The notes under the pieces: model-generated
Database searches by the model: none
What the model was told of the DNA's origin: nothing
What the model saw: the letters and a program-made list of their open reading frames with translations, nothing else
Program-made: the position numbers and the translations under genes
In this document: positions 6,739 to 15,498 of the stretch, one piece after another
Position numbering within the stretch: position 1 is the stretch's first letter
Layout: each line of letters opens with the position of its first letter
NCBI GenBank assembly: GCA_964436865.1
Contig: CAYTFK010000122.1
Location: 1 to 18,553, forward strand
From: JAXGPP01 sp964436865
Lineage (GTDB): Bacteria; Planctomycetota; Planctomycetia; Pirellulales; Thermoguttaceae
Reading direction: 5' to 3'
Length of the DNA: 18,553 nucleotides

Positions 6739-8982
6739 ATGCCAACCCCTTCGAGTCCATCGACGCTCACCGTTGCCCTTCTGGGAAATCCTAATACGGG
6801 CAAGTCGACGCTGTTCAATGCCCTGGTTGGCGTACGGCAGCGGGTGGGCAACTATCCGGGAGTGACCGTCGAGAAGAAGACAGGCCAGATGGAGCACAAT
6901 GGCCATCGCTATGAAGTGGTGGATCTGCCTGGCCTGTACAGTCTCGCGCCCCGCTCGCGCGACGAGATGGTGGCCGTAGATCTGCTGCTGGGCCGGTTCG
7001 ACGACGACGCGTCGGTTGACGCAGTGATATGCATCGTCGACGCGGCCAATCTACAGCGACACCTGTACCTCGTCAGCCAGTTGATGGAATTGGGGCTGCC
7101 GATCGTGGTGGCGGTCAACATGCTCGATGTGGCCGAAGAGTACGGTATTCACGTCGATCTCGCACAGCTTCGCTGCCGCTTGGGCGTACCGGTGGTCGGA
7201 ATGCAAGCGCATCGCGGGATAGGCATCGAGGAGCTCAAGTCGGCATTGGCCCAGGCGATCACCGGCCGGATCGCTCCGCCGCAAAGCCCCATGCCCCTGG
7301 CTTTCCAGCAGGAGGCAGAAAGGCTGGAGGAGTCGCTCGCCGAACTGGGCGACCCGGCGGGCGGCAAACGACCGATGGCGCGCTATGTGGCAGGCCGACT
7401 GCTGTTGGACGTGAGCGGCTACATGCGGAGAGCCCTGTTCCCTCAGGCCAACGGTACACTCGACGCTCAATTGAAGTCCGCGCGGGAAAGACTTCTCCAG
7501 TCGGGCTGGCAGATACCCGGCGTCGAGACAACGGCCCGATATGATTGGGCCCGGCAGGTCCTGGAAGGGGTGGTGAGCGATCCGGGACAATACCGGGTGA
7601 CGCTGTCGGACCGTATCGACCGCGTGCTGACACACCGAGTCTGGGGCACACTCATTTTCCTGGCGGTGATGCTCCTTGTCTTCCAGGCGGTGTTCGTCGG
7701 CGCGGTGCCATTCATGGAATGGATCGAGACTGCTTTCGGAGGCCTGGCGGGCCTGGCGGAAGCTTCGATGGCTGACGGAGCGCTCAGAAGCCTGCTTGTC
7801 AATGGCGTGATCGGTGGTGTGGGCGGGGTCGTGGTGTTCCTGCCGCAGATTATGATCCTGTTCCTCTTTATCGCCGTGTTGGAGGACTGCGGCTACATGG
7901 CCCGCGGGGCCTACTTGATGGATCGGATGATGGTCCGCGTCGGGCTGAGCGGCAAATCGTTCATCCCCATGCTATCGTCGTTCGCCTGCGCAATTCCGGG
8001 CATCATGGCAGCCCGCGTGATTGAAGACGAGCGAGACCGGCTGACGACAATCCTCGTCGCGCCGTTGATGACCTGTTCGGCGCGGCTGCCGGTGTATGCC
8101 CTGTTGATCGCGGCCTTCATTCCGCAACAGGCCTATCTTGGCGGCCTGCTCAACCTGCAGGGGTTGACGCTCGCCGCTCTCTACGGCTTGGGAATCACGA
8201 TGGCGATCGTCGTGGCATCGCTCCTGAAGCGGACGTTGTTGCGGGGCGAGACGCCACCATTTCTCATGGAGTTGCCGAGCTACAAGCGCCCGTCGCTGCG
8301 GACCGTGCTGTACCGGATTGTCGAGCGCGGATGGGTGTTCCTGCGGACCGCCGGCACGATCATCTTCGCAGTGTCGATCGTAATCTGGGCGGCTCTCTAC
8401 TACCCGCACACGGCCGACGTGAGCCGGCAGCAGCGGGAACTGGCGGCGGTCGAAGCTCGCCTGGCAGCGCTTCCCGATAGCGCGCCGGAACGCGGCCAAC
8501 TGGTCGAGCGGATCGAGGAACTCGACCACGAGATCGTGGGCGAGTACCAGCGGCAGAGTTTTCTGGGCCGGGCCGGTCGGCTCATCGAGCCGGTATTCCG
8601 GCCGCTGGGTTGGGACTGGCGGATAAGCTGCGCGGTGATCTCATCGTTCCCGGCCCGCGAAGTCGTGGTGGCGACGCTGGGCGTGATCTACAACCTTGGC
8701 GACGAGGTCGATGCTGAATCGGAAGCGGGTGCCGCCCGGATGCACTCCAAGTTGCAGGAAGCGACTTGGGACGGCACCGATCGCAGGGTGTTCAATATTC
8801 CGGTGGCGCTATCGATCATGGTCTTCTTCGCGCTTTGCGCGCAATGCGCTGCCACACTGGCGGTGATTCGGCGCGAGACGAATAGTTGGCGGTGGCCTTT
8901 GTTCGCCTTCGCCTACATGAACACTCTGGCGTATGTGGCGGCGTTGCTCACCTTCCAGCTTGGCATGTGGATCGCCGGATAG
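6739..8982 (+). CDS. feoB: FeoB, Fe(II) transporter with N-terminal G domain
   Basis: Inner-membrane ferrous iron permease with a GTPase domain. From ATG 6739 (747 residues) the G motifs are GNPNTGKS (16-23), GVTVEKK (41-47), DLPG (62-65) and NMLD (127-130). Membrane segments begin near LIFLAVMLLVF, followed by the typical FeoB core GKSFIPMLSSFACAIPGIMAARVIEDERD and the TCSARLPVY segment with its conserved Cys. Around 555-612, after a membrane segment, sits a charged, helical, coiled-coil-like stretch (SRQQRELAAVEARLAAL...). An upstream GTG at 6658 would add 27 Pro/Gly-rich residues; neither start has a good ribosome site. ATG 6739 was chosen because the G domain normally begins about 10 residues into the protein. 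The next gene begins 24 nt after the stop, so the two share a transcript. Confidence 0.96.
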   Translation: MPTPSSPSTLTVALLGNPNTGKSTLFNALVGVRQRVGNYPGVTVEKKTGQMEHNGHRYEVVDLPGLYSLAPRSRDEMVAVDLLLGRFDDDASVDAVICIVDAANLQRHLYLVSQLMELGLPIVVAVNMLDVAEEYGIHVDLAQLRCRLGVPVVGMQAHRGIGIEELKSALAQAITGRIAPPQSPMPLAFQQEAERLEESLAELGDPAGGKRPMARYVAGRLLLDVSGYMRRALFPQANGTLDAQLKSARERLLQSGWQIPGVETTARYDWARQVLEGVVSDPGQYRVTLSDRIDRVLTHRVWGTLIFLAVMLLVFQAVFVGAVPFMEWIETAFGGLAGLAEASMADGALRSLLVNGVIGGVGGVVVFLPQIMILFLFIAVLEDCGYMARGAYLMDRMMVRVGLSGKSFIPMLSSFACAIPGIMAARVIEDERDRLTTILVAPLMTCSARLPVYALLIAAFIPQQAYLGGLLNLQGLTLAALYGLGITMAIVVASLLKRTLLRGETPPFLMELPSYKRPSLRTVLYRIVERGWVFLRTAGTIIFAVSIVIWAALYYPHTADVSRQQRELAAVEARLAALPDSAPERGQLVERIEELDHEIVGEYQRQSFLGRAGRLIEPVFRPLGWDWRISCAVISSFPAREVVVATLGVIYNLGDEVDAESEAGAARMHSKLQEATWDGTDRRVFNIPVALSIMVFFALCAQCAATLAVIRRETNSWRWPLFAFAYMNTLAYVAALLTFQLGMWIAG

Positions 8983-9006
8983 CCTTACGGTCGGAGGGAC
9001 AAGACG

Positions 9007-9216
9007 ATGGACTTCGACTGGCAGGATTTCGCCGCTCTGGGAATCGTGGCTGCGGCGGTCGCTTTTCTGGCGCGACAGTCGATCATCGCCCTGAGGGTTC
9101 GGCGCTCGGGACAATGCGGCTCGTGCACCGGCTGTTCGGCGGCCGTCGGCCGGGTGCCGTTGGTCAAGCTCCAGACCGGGCTCCCCCGGCAAACCAACGA
9201 TGCGAGCAAGCTGTAA
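9007..9216 (+). CDS. FeoB-associated Cys-rich membrane protein
   Basis: A 69-residue protein with an N-terminal membrane helix (FAALGIVAAAVAFLA) followed by a basic stretch and a cysteine cluster CGSCTGC (about 37-43). This layout is that of the small FeoB-associated Cys-rich proteins found directly after feoB in many bacteria; they are thought to play a FeoC-like or iron-binding role, which is not proven. GGAGGG at 8993-8998, eight nucleotides before the ATG, is the best ribosome site of the operon. It is the last gene of the unit and converges on the DUF1573 gene, leaving only 16 nt between the stops and no obvious terminator. Confidence 0.85.
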   Translation: MDFDWQDFAALGIVAAAVAFLARQSIIALRVRRSGQCGSCTGCSAAVGRVPLVKLQTGLPRQTNDASKL

Positions 9217-9232
9217 CGACTCTCGGTGGGGA

Positions 9233-10261
9233 TCACTCCGCCGGCGCGTCGCTGGTCGGGCTCTTTTCTTCCTGTCCGGCCGCGACCACAGCGTAGGCCG
9301 GCAACTCGGGGGAGTTGTTGCCCAGGTCGGTCTCGATGCGGATCTTCCCGGCCACTCTGCCTGAGGCATCGCCCGCAGCGAAGGTGACTGGAACCAGGTG
9401 CACCGGCTTGGCGGCGTCCTTGTCGGCGGTGTCAACCTGGAAATACTCGCCGTCGATCTGCACCGAAAGGATGCGGAAGGGCTGCTTCCCGCGGACGACA
9501 AGCTGCTTGGTCACCTTACCACCGGGTTGGACCACGCCCATGAACAGCGATGCGGGGCTGACCACGACATCGGGTTGGATCACGCCTTCGACCGCCAGCG
9601 GGACCTGTGTGCCGTTGGCATCATTGGTCACTAGCAGAATCTGATCCTTGAGGTATCCGGCCGGGGCGTGCTCGTCAAGATGGACGTCGAGTTCGTAACT
9701 CACATAGCCGCCCGCACGACGGGTTTCGACCACTTTGCCGGTAAGGTGCGGATTGGCACTTACGACCTGAACTACCTGCCAGTCGCTACGACCGGCGTAG
9801 TTGACGCTCACTTTGTAGTCGGCGGCCTTTCCCTGTGAAAGCTGCCCGACCTGTACGCTGCCCGGATTGAATACGACGTCTCCGCGGATGTATCCACGGA
9901 CGTGGAGCAGAACCTCAGCATGGTAAGGTCTGTCGATGGTAACCGTGAGTGTCGCTCCGCGCTGTCCAGAAAACTTCTTTGTGTTCAGTTGTGCCAGAAT
10001 GGCACCCTGTTCATGCGTTTTGAGCGAGTCGGTTTCAATGCTTGCAATCGTGCAACCGCAGCTTGAGCGGACGCTTGCGATGTGAACGTCTTCCATGTAG
10101 AGATTCTTGACTGGAAAACGGAACTCGGTTTTGGAATCGCGAGCGACGGTGCCAAAATCGTGCGAAGTCGTCGAGAACATCTTCTGAGCCCATTCCTGGG
10201 CAGAAGAGGCTGAACAGGCCGCAAGGACAAAGGCCAGGCCGACAACGGCATTGCGCAACAT
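9233..10261 (-). CDS. Exported DUF1573 protein
   Basis: A 342-residue protein of the DUF1573 family, abundant in planctomycetes and Bacteroidetes, of unknown biochemical role. The signal sequence MLRNAVVGLAFVLAACSASSAQ contains LAAC, a possible lipobox; cleavage after SSA by signal peptidase I is the alternative. The first Ig-like domain shows HDFGTV (34-39) and SCGCT with Cys68 and Cys70, the family hallmark. Two further beta-rich units begin near VVFNPGSVQVGQL and VVVSPASLFMGVV. The start is supported by AGGAG at 10271-10275, nine nucleotides before the ATG. It is transcribed alone, convergent with the feo operon, and probably acts in the periplasm or at the outer membrane as a binding or scaffold protein. 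That last statement is inference. Confidence 0.92.
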   Translation of the reverse strand: MLRNAVVGLAFVLAACSASSAQEWAQKMFSTTSHDFGTVARDSKTEFRFPVKNLYMEDVHIASVRSSCGCTIASIETDSLKTHEQGAILAQLNTKKFSGQRGATLTVTIDRPYHAEVLLHVRGYIRGDVVFNPGSVQVGQLSQGKAADYKVSVNYAGRSDWQVVQVVSANPHLTGKVVETRRAGGYVSYELDVHLDEHAPAGYLKDQILLVTNDANGTQVPLAVEGVIQPDVVVSPASLFMGVVQPGGKVTKQLVVRGKQPFRILSVQIDGEYFQVDTADKDAAKPVHLVPVTFAAGDASGRVAGKIRIETDLGNNSPELPAYAVVAAGQEEKSPTSDAPAE

Positions 10262-10517
10262 GGGTGCAGACTCCTAGGCAGACTCGCTACTGCGGCTGGT
10301 GGGACACTTGGGAGGCGGGCGGACAGCAAGGGCCGTCATGACGTTCGCCAGACGGTTGGCGTACCCCAATGGGCTCGCCTTCACCTGCGCGAACGAGGCG
10401 GGGCAAATTGGCTCCGTGGTTGATCGTGCGCCTCTTCCACCGTCTTTCGACCGGAGGGCCGGGCTCGCTTCACTTGCCCTCGTTGCACGCTCAAACTGTG
10501 CGCCAATAAGCTGAACA

Positions 10518-10546
10518 ACTCTAAATCACACAAAAATGCTTGTCAA
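10518..10546 (-). promoter_or_regulatory. Sigma70-type promoter toward the DUF1573 gene
   Basis: Read on the minus strand, a perfect TTGACA (10546-10541) is followed after 17 bp by TAGAGT (10523-10518), four of six matches to TATAAT. Transcription would start near 10511, giving a leader of about 250 nt before the ATG at 10261. The local sequence is AT-rich in an otherwise GC-rich gap, which favours a real promoter. Confidence 0.55.
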
Positions 10547-10608
10547 ATCCGTTCACCCTGACATTTTGGCCCAGCCATTACAGCAGACTTCTGTTTTCAC
10601 ACTCTGAC

Positions 10609-10686
10609 ACCCCGTCTGCCAGCGGGGTTCGCTCCCGAACACAGGAGTTGCCTGCTCGAACACCTGATCCTCTGTCCGTGGCACGG
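10609..10686. other. Cluster of short, partly exclusive hairpins
   Basis: ACCCCG (10609-10614) pairs with CGGGGT (10623-10628). GTTCG (10627-10631) pairs with CGAAC (10636-10640) and overlaps the first stem, so the two cannot form together. A third palindrome, CCGTGGCACGG, lies at 10676-10686. No function can be assigned; it could be leader RNA or part of a dispersed repeat. Confidence 0.3.
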
Positions 10687-10911
10687 TTTGTTGACCAAGG
10701 TGGACCAGCCGGTTAAGCTGACGACAAAAGCGACTTGACCGCGAACGGTTTGCGGAGGTCCGCGGGCTGACTTTTGGCTGCCATCCCGTTGAGTTCGCCG
10801 TCCCTTTTCTCAGCGGGTGCCCGCCTTGTTTGGTGGTTTTCGCATTTCGCACCGCCTTGTGGCGTCCCGCTGCCGTGTGAGTGCATGCGGGTTTGTGGGC
10901 ATCGTCGCCGA

Positions 10912-10956
10912 AAGGGCCGTGCCGGAAGTAGCTCCGGTTTGTAGTCGGCGGCCCTT
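10912..10956 (+). other. Two-part stem-loop in the sulfatase leader
   Basis: AAGGGCCG (10912-10919) pairs perfectly with CGGCCCTT (10949-10956). Inside, CCGGA (10922-10926) pairs with TCCGG (10933-10937). It ends about 66 nt before the first sulfatase start. No T-run follows, so it is more likely a leader structure than a terminator. Confidence 0.4.
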
Positions 10957-11022
10957 ATTGCGCATCGCCTGCTGCTGCGATCTCCGTACGATGATCACTC
11001 CGATATTGAAAGGTTGATGGAT

Positions 11023-12399
11023 ATGAGGACTTTTCTTGCCTGCGGACTATGCCTTCTCGCCCAAACGGCAGCCTGGACAGCGGAGACGAAGTACCCCAAC
11101 ATCGTGCTGATCATTTCCGATGACCATGCCTGGACCGATTACGGGTTCATGGGGCACCCGCAGATCGAGACGCCCAATCTCGACAAGCTCGCCGCTGGCA
11201 GTGCCGTGTTCACCCGCGGCTACGTGCCGACGGCGCTATGCCGTCCGGCCCTGGCCACCCTTGCTACGGGGCTCTATGCGCACCAGCACCGGATCAGCGG
11301 CAACGACCCGGCTCTGCTCCCCTCGATGCGTCAGACCGGTCGACCGGGCGGCGAGCCCGATGAGTACAAAGCATTGCGCGAGAAGCTGATCTCGCAACTC
11401 GATCAGCATCCGACCGTCGCTCGGCTGCTCGGCGAGCGCGGTTATCTGAGTCACCAATCGGGCAAGTGGTGGGAAGGGAGTTTTCAGCGCGGCGGCTTCA
11501 CCCACGGCATGACGCGAGGCTTTCCCCAGCTCGGCGGCCGCCACGGCGACGACGGATTGAGGATCGGCCGCGAAGGAATGGAACCGGTGCTCAGGTTCGT
11601 CGACCATTCGATTTCGGAGACTCGGCCGTTCTTCCTCTGGTACGCGCCGTTCCTGCCGCACGAGCCGCATACTCCGCCCGATCGCCTCTTTCAGAAGTAC
11701 AAGGCAAAGGGTATTGAGTCAGACTTTGTGGCCCGCTACTACGCGATGGTTGAATGGTTTGATGAGACTTGCGGCCAGTTGCTCGACTACCTGGATGCCA
11801 AGGGCCTGACGCAAGACACGCTGGTCGTCTATGTGGGCGACAACGGCTGGATTCAACGCGTGGATGGTCACGGCTTCGCCCCTCGCTCGAAGCAGTCGGC
11901 CAACGAGGGGGGCACTCGACAGCCGACGATGTTCCGCTGGCCAGGGGTGATCCAGCCTGGCGACCGCGGCGAACAACTCTGCTCAAGCATAGACATCGTG
12001 CCGACCATACTGGCATCGGCCGGGGCGCCGATCCCCGACGATCTCCCCGGCTACAACCTGCTGCCGATCCTGAAATCGGGCGACCCCACTCCGCGCCGGG
12101 TTGTGTTTGGCGAGAGCTTCGCGCACGATATAGCCAACATCGACAAGCCGGAAGAAAGCCTGCTCTACCGCTGGGTCATCGAGGGAAAATGGAAGCTGCT
12201 GTTGACCTACGACGGCAAACTGGGCCGATACGCCAGTGTCCACCCCCGCACACAGAGCGGCGTGCAGCTTTTCGACCTGCTGGCCGATCCGCATGAAGAT
12301 CAGAACCTTGCCGCGGGACATCCGGAAGTGGTGGCACGTCTTGCCGAGAAATTGCAGGAGTGGTGGCCGGTCACCGAACGCCAGATACTGAAGAATTGA
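11023..12399 (+). CDS. Exported sulfatase-like hydrolase with CRPAL motif
   Basis: Alkaline-phosphatase-fold sulfatase (type I family), 458 residues. The signal peptide is MRTFLACGLCLLAQTAAWTA. Metal ligands appear as SDDH (32-35) and GDNG (272-275), with SGKWW (146-150) as the conserved Lys region. The catalytic segment reads ALCRPALATLATG with Cys73. The core is therefore C-R-P-A-L: the Arg of the CxPxR signature, needed for formylglycine formation and catalysis in known sulfatases, is Leu. The fold and other residues are intact, so it is not a decayed gene, but activity by the usual mechanism is uncertain. AAAGG at 11009-11013 lies nine nucleotides before ATG 11023; ATG 11017 is only three away and less likely. 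It is first of the four sulfatase genes. The substrate cannot be told. Confidence 0.9.
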   Translation: MRTFLACGLCLLAQTAAWTAETKYPNIVLIISDDHAWTDYGFMGHPQIETPNLDKLAAGSAVFTRGYVPTALCRPALATLATGLYAHQHRISGNDPALLPSMRQTGRPGGEPDEYKALREKLISQLDQHPTVARLLGERGYLSHQSGKWWEGSFQRGGFTHGMTRGFPQLGGRHGDDGLRIGREGMEPVLRFVDHSISETRPFFLWYAPFLPHEPHTPPDRLFQKYKAKGIESDFVARYYAMVEWFDETCGQLLDYLDAKGLTQDTLVVYVGDNGWIQRVDGHGFAPRSKQSANEGGTRQPTMFRWPGVIQPGDRGEQLCSSIDIVPTILASAGAPIPDDLPGYNLLPILKSGDPTPRRVVFGESFAHDIANIDKPEESLLYRWVIEGKWKLLLTYDGKLGRYASVHPRTQSGVQLFDLLADPHEDQNLAAGHPEVVARLAEKLQEWWPVTERQILKN

Positions 12400-12449
12400 A
12401 GCGGACGACAGCGATCGGACCTCGCGAAGTATCTGCGACTGGGTCTCTC

Positions 12450-13850
12450 ATGAAATCTGCCGCGACCATGACGTCTCCGTTTGCCCGAAGCAAAGCCTTG
12501 CTTTGCCAGATGATCCTTGCGTTCTGCACGTTCTCCGCGGTGATTGCCTCCGAGAGGCCCTCTGCGGCCGAGCCGGCTCGTCCGAACGTCCTCGTCATCA
12601 TGGCCGATGACCAGGGCTCCGTCGATCTGGAATGTTATGGCGCGAAGGATCTCCATACGCCGCACACCGATGCGCTTGCAGCGCGGGGCCTTCGTCTTAC
12701 CCAGTTCTATGCGGGCGCGCCGGTATGCTCGCCGTCACGCGCCTGTCTGCTCACCGGGCGATACCCTGTCCGCGCGGGAGTACCGAGCAATTGCGCTTCG
12801 CAACGCGACGGCAAAGGAGCATTGCCGCCCGCGGAGTTCACGCTGGCTGAGATGTTCAGGAAAGCCGGCTACGCCACGGCCCACGTCGGCAAGTGGCACC
12901 TCGGATACACGCCGGAGACCATGCCCAATTCGCAAGGCTTCGATCACAGCTTTGGCCACATGGGCGGCTGTATCGACAATTACTCCCATTTCTTCTATTG
13001 GGCCGGTCCGAATATCCACGATCTGCACCGCAACGGCAGCGAGGTGTTCTGCGACGGCCGGTATTTTCCCGACCTCATGGCTGAAGAAGCCTCAGGCTTC
13101 CTGGAGAAGAATAGAGACCGTCCCTTCTTCCTCTATTACGCGATGAACACGCCGCACTACCCGTATCAGGGTGATGCGAAGTGGCTGGAACACTTCAAGC
13201 ACCTGCCTTACCCGCGCAATCTTTATGCTGCCTTCGTCGCGGCGCAGGACGAGCGGCTGGGCGTGGTGCTGGGAAAGCTGGACACGCTGGGCCTGAGTGG
13301 GCGGACGATCGTTGTCTATCAGAGCGACAACGGTCACTCCACCGAGGAGCGGGCGCATTTCGGGGGCGGCAGTGCCGGGCCCTATCGCGGGGCGAAATTC
13401 AGCCTCTTCGAAGGAGGAATCCGTGTGCCGGCGATCATCTCCTGGCCAGGTGCGCTGCCGGAGAATGAGACTCGGGGTGAGATGGCACACGCCGCCGACT
13501 GGCTGCCAACACTGGCCGATCTGTGCGGCCTTGATCCCACCTCCGTTCCATTGGATGGCCGCAGCCTCGTCGGCATGTTGCGCGACGCGAATGCCGCCGG
13601 CCCGCACGACGGCCGAGCCTTGCACTGGCAGGTGGGCGAGGGCTCAAACGCCGATTGGGCGGTCCGCGAGGGCGACTGGAAACTCATCGGCAATACGCGG
13701 GATACCGGCTCCGGCGCCAGCGGAAATCAGCGTATCACCCGGTTCCTTGTAAACATCAAGAACGACCCAGGCGAGACCACCAATCTCGCCGACGAACACC
13801 CCGAAATCGTGGCTCGACTACAGGCACTCCACGAACACCATCTGGACTGA
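12450..13850 (+). CDS. Exported sulfatase (arylsulfatase A-like)
   Basis: A type I sulfatase of 466 residues that would hydrolyse a sulfate ester, probably on a sugar. An N-terminal signal (basic head, then LLCQMILAFCTFSAVIA) precedes the domain, with cleavage perhaps after PSAA. Key residues are MADDQG (51-56), the canonical formylglycine motif CSPSRACLLTG with Cys93, GKWHLG (147-152), SDNG (292-295) and FEGGIRVP. The open frame extends 30 codons further to a GTG inside the previous gene; ATG 12450 is preferred because it lies 50 nt after that gene and begins the signal peptide, though no strong ribosome site is present. The stop lies five nucleotides before the next start, so the genes are surely cotranscribed. 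All catalytic residues look intact. Confidence 0.93.
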   Translation: MKSAATMTSPFARSKALLCQMILAFCTFSAVIASERPSAAEPARPNVLVIMADDQGSVDLECYGAKDLHTPHTDALAARGLRLTQFYAGAPVCSPSRACLLTGRYPVRAGVPSNCASQRDGKGALPPAEFTLAEMFRKAGYATAHVGKWHLGYTPETMPNSQGFDHSFGHMGGCIDNYSHFFYWAGPNIHDLHRNGSEVFCDGRYFPDLMAEEASGFLEKNRDRPFFLYYAMNTPHYPYQGDAKWLEHFKHLPYPRNLYAAFVAAQDERLGVVLGKLDTLGLSGRTIVVYQSDNGHSTEERAHFGGGSAGPYRGAKFSLFEGGIRVPAIISWPGALPENETRGEMAHAADWLPTLADLCGLDPTSVPLDGRSLVGMLRDANAAGPHDGRALHWQVGEGSNADWAVREGDWKLIGNTRDTGSGASGNQRITRFLVNIKNDPGETTNLADEHPEIVARLQALHEHHLD

Positions 13851-13855
13851 CGAAA

Positions 13856-15379
<1,524 letters not shown>

Positions 15380-15422
15380 CAATGCGGTCGATGGCCGATT
15401 TACCGTGGGCGGGTAGCCGCCT

Positions 15423-15430
15423 GATATGAT
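15423..15430 (+). promoter_or_regulatory. Possible extended -10 promoter of the double sulfatase gene
   Basis: TGATATGAT (TG at 15422-15423, TATGAT at 15425-15430) matches the extended -10 form TGnTATAAT with one mismatch. A TTTACC at 15399-15404 is 20 bp away, too far for a good -35. Transcription would start near 15437, about 62 nt before the ATG. It would let the fourth sulfatase be expressed apart from the first three. Confidence 0.35.
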
Positions 15431-15469
15431 TGGGCTCGGCGTCCGTGGCCGATCCACGACGAGTGCCCA
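15431..15469 (+). other. Hairpin in the 119-nt gap before the double sulfatase
   Basis: TGGGC (15431-15435) pairs with GCCCA (15465-15469), TCG next to it with CGA across a small bulge, and CGTGG (15444-15448) with CCACG (15454-15458). It could act as a leader structure or as a weak terminator of the first three genes; the following CAATTCTCTTT is only moderately T-rich. Confidence 0.4.
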
Positions 15470-15498
15470 GCAATTCTCTTTAACACTGCGCAAGAACA

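Larger units (their letters stand above)
10262..11007. other. Long intergenic region between DUF1573 and sulfatase cluster
   Basis: About 750 nt without a gene I can support, lying between divergent genes. It holds the leader and promoter of the DUF1573 gene (to 10546), a direct repeat GGGCTCGCCTTCAC (10371-10384) and GGGCTCGCTTCAC (10461-10473), several short hairpins at 10609-10686, and a larger one at 10912-10956. A 99-codon minus-strand frame at 10553-10852 has no recognisable domain or ribosome site and is not called. No tRNA or insertion sequence end is visible. Confidence 0.6.

Noticed and set aside
10620..10640. GGGGTTCGCTCCCGAAC resembling a tRNA T-arm
   Set aside because: The stem does not pair in T-arm register and no acceptor, D or anticodon arm is present.
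10679..10695. TGGCAC followed by TTG, resembling a sigma54 promoter
   Set aside because: The GC of the -12 element is missing at the required 10-nt distance.
10553..10852. 99-codon minus-strand open frame called as a gene
   Set aside because: There is no ribosome site, domain or supporting context; kept only as a possible repeat in the findings.
13655..13855. 67-codon upstream extension of the third sulfatase
   Set aside because: It lies wholly inside the previous sulfatase gene in another frame; the ATG at 13856 starts a clean signal peptide.
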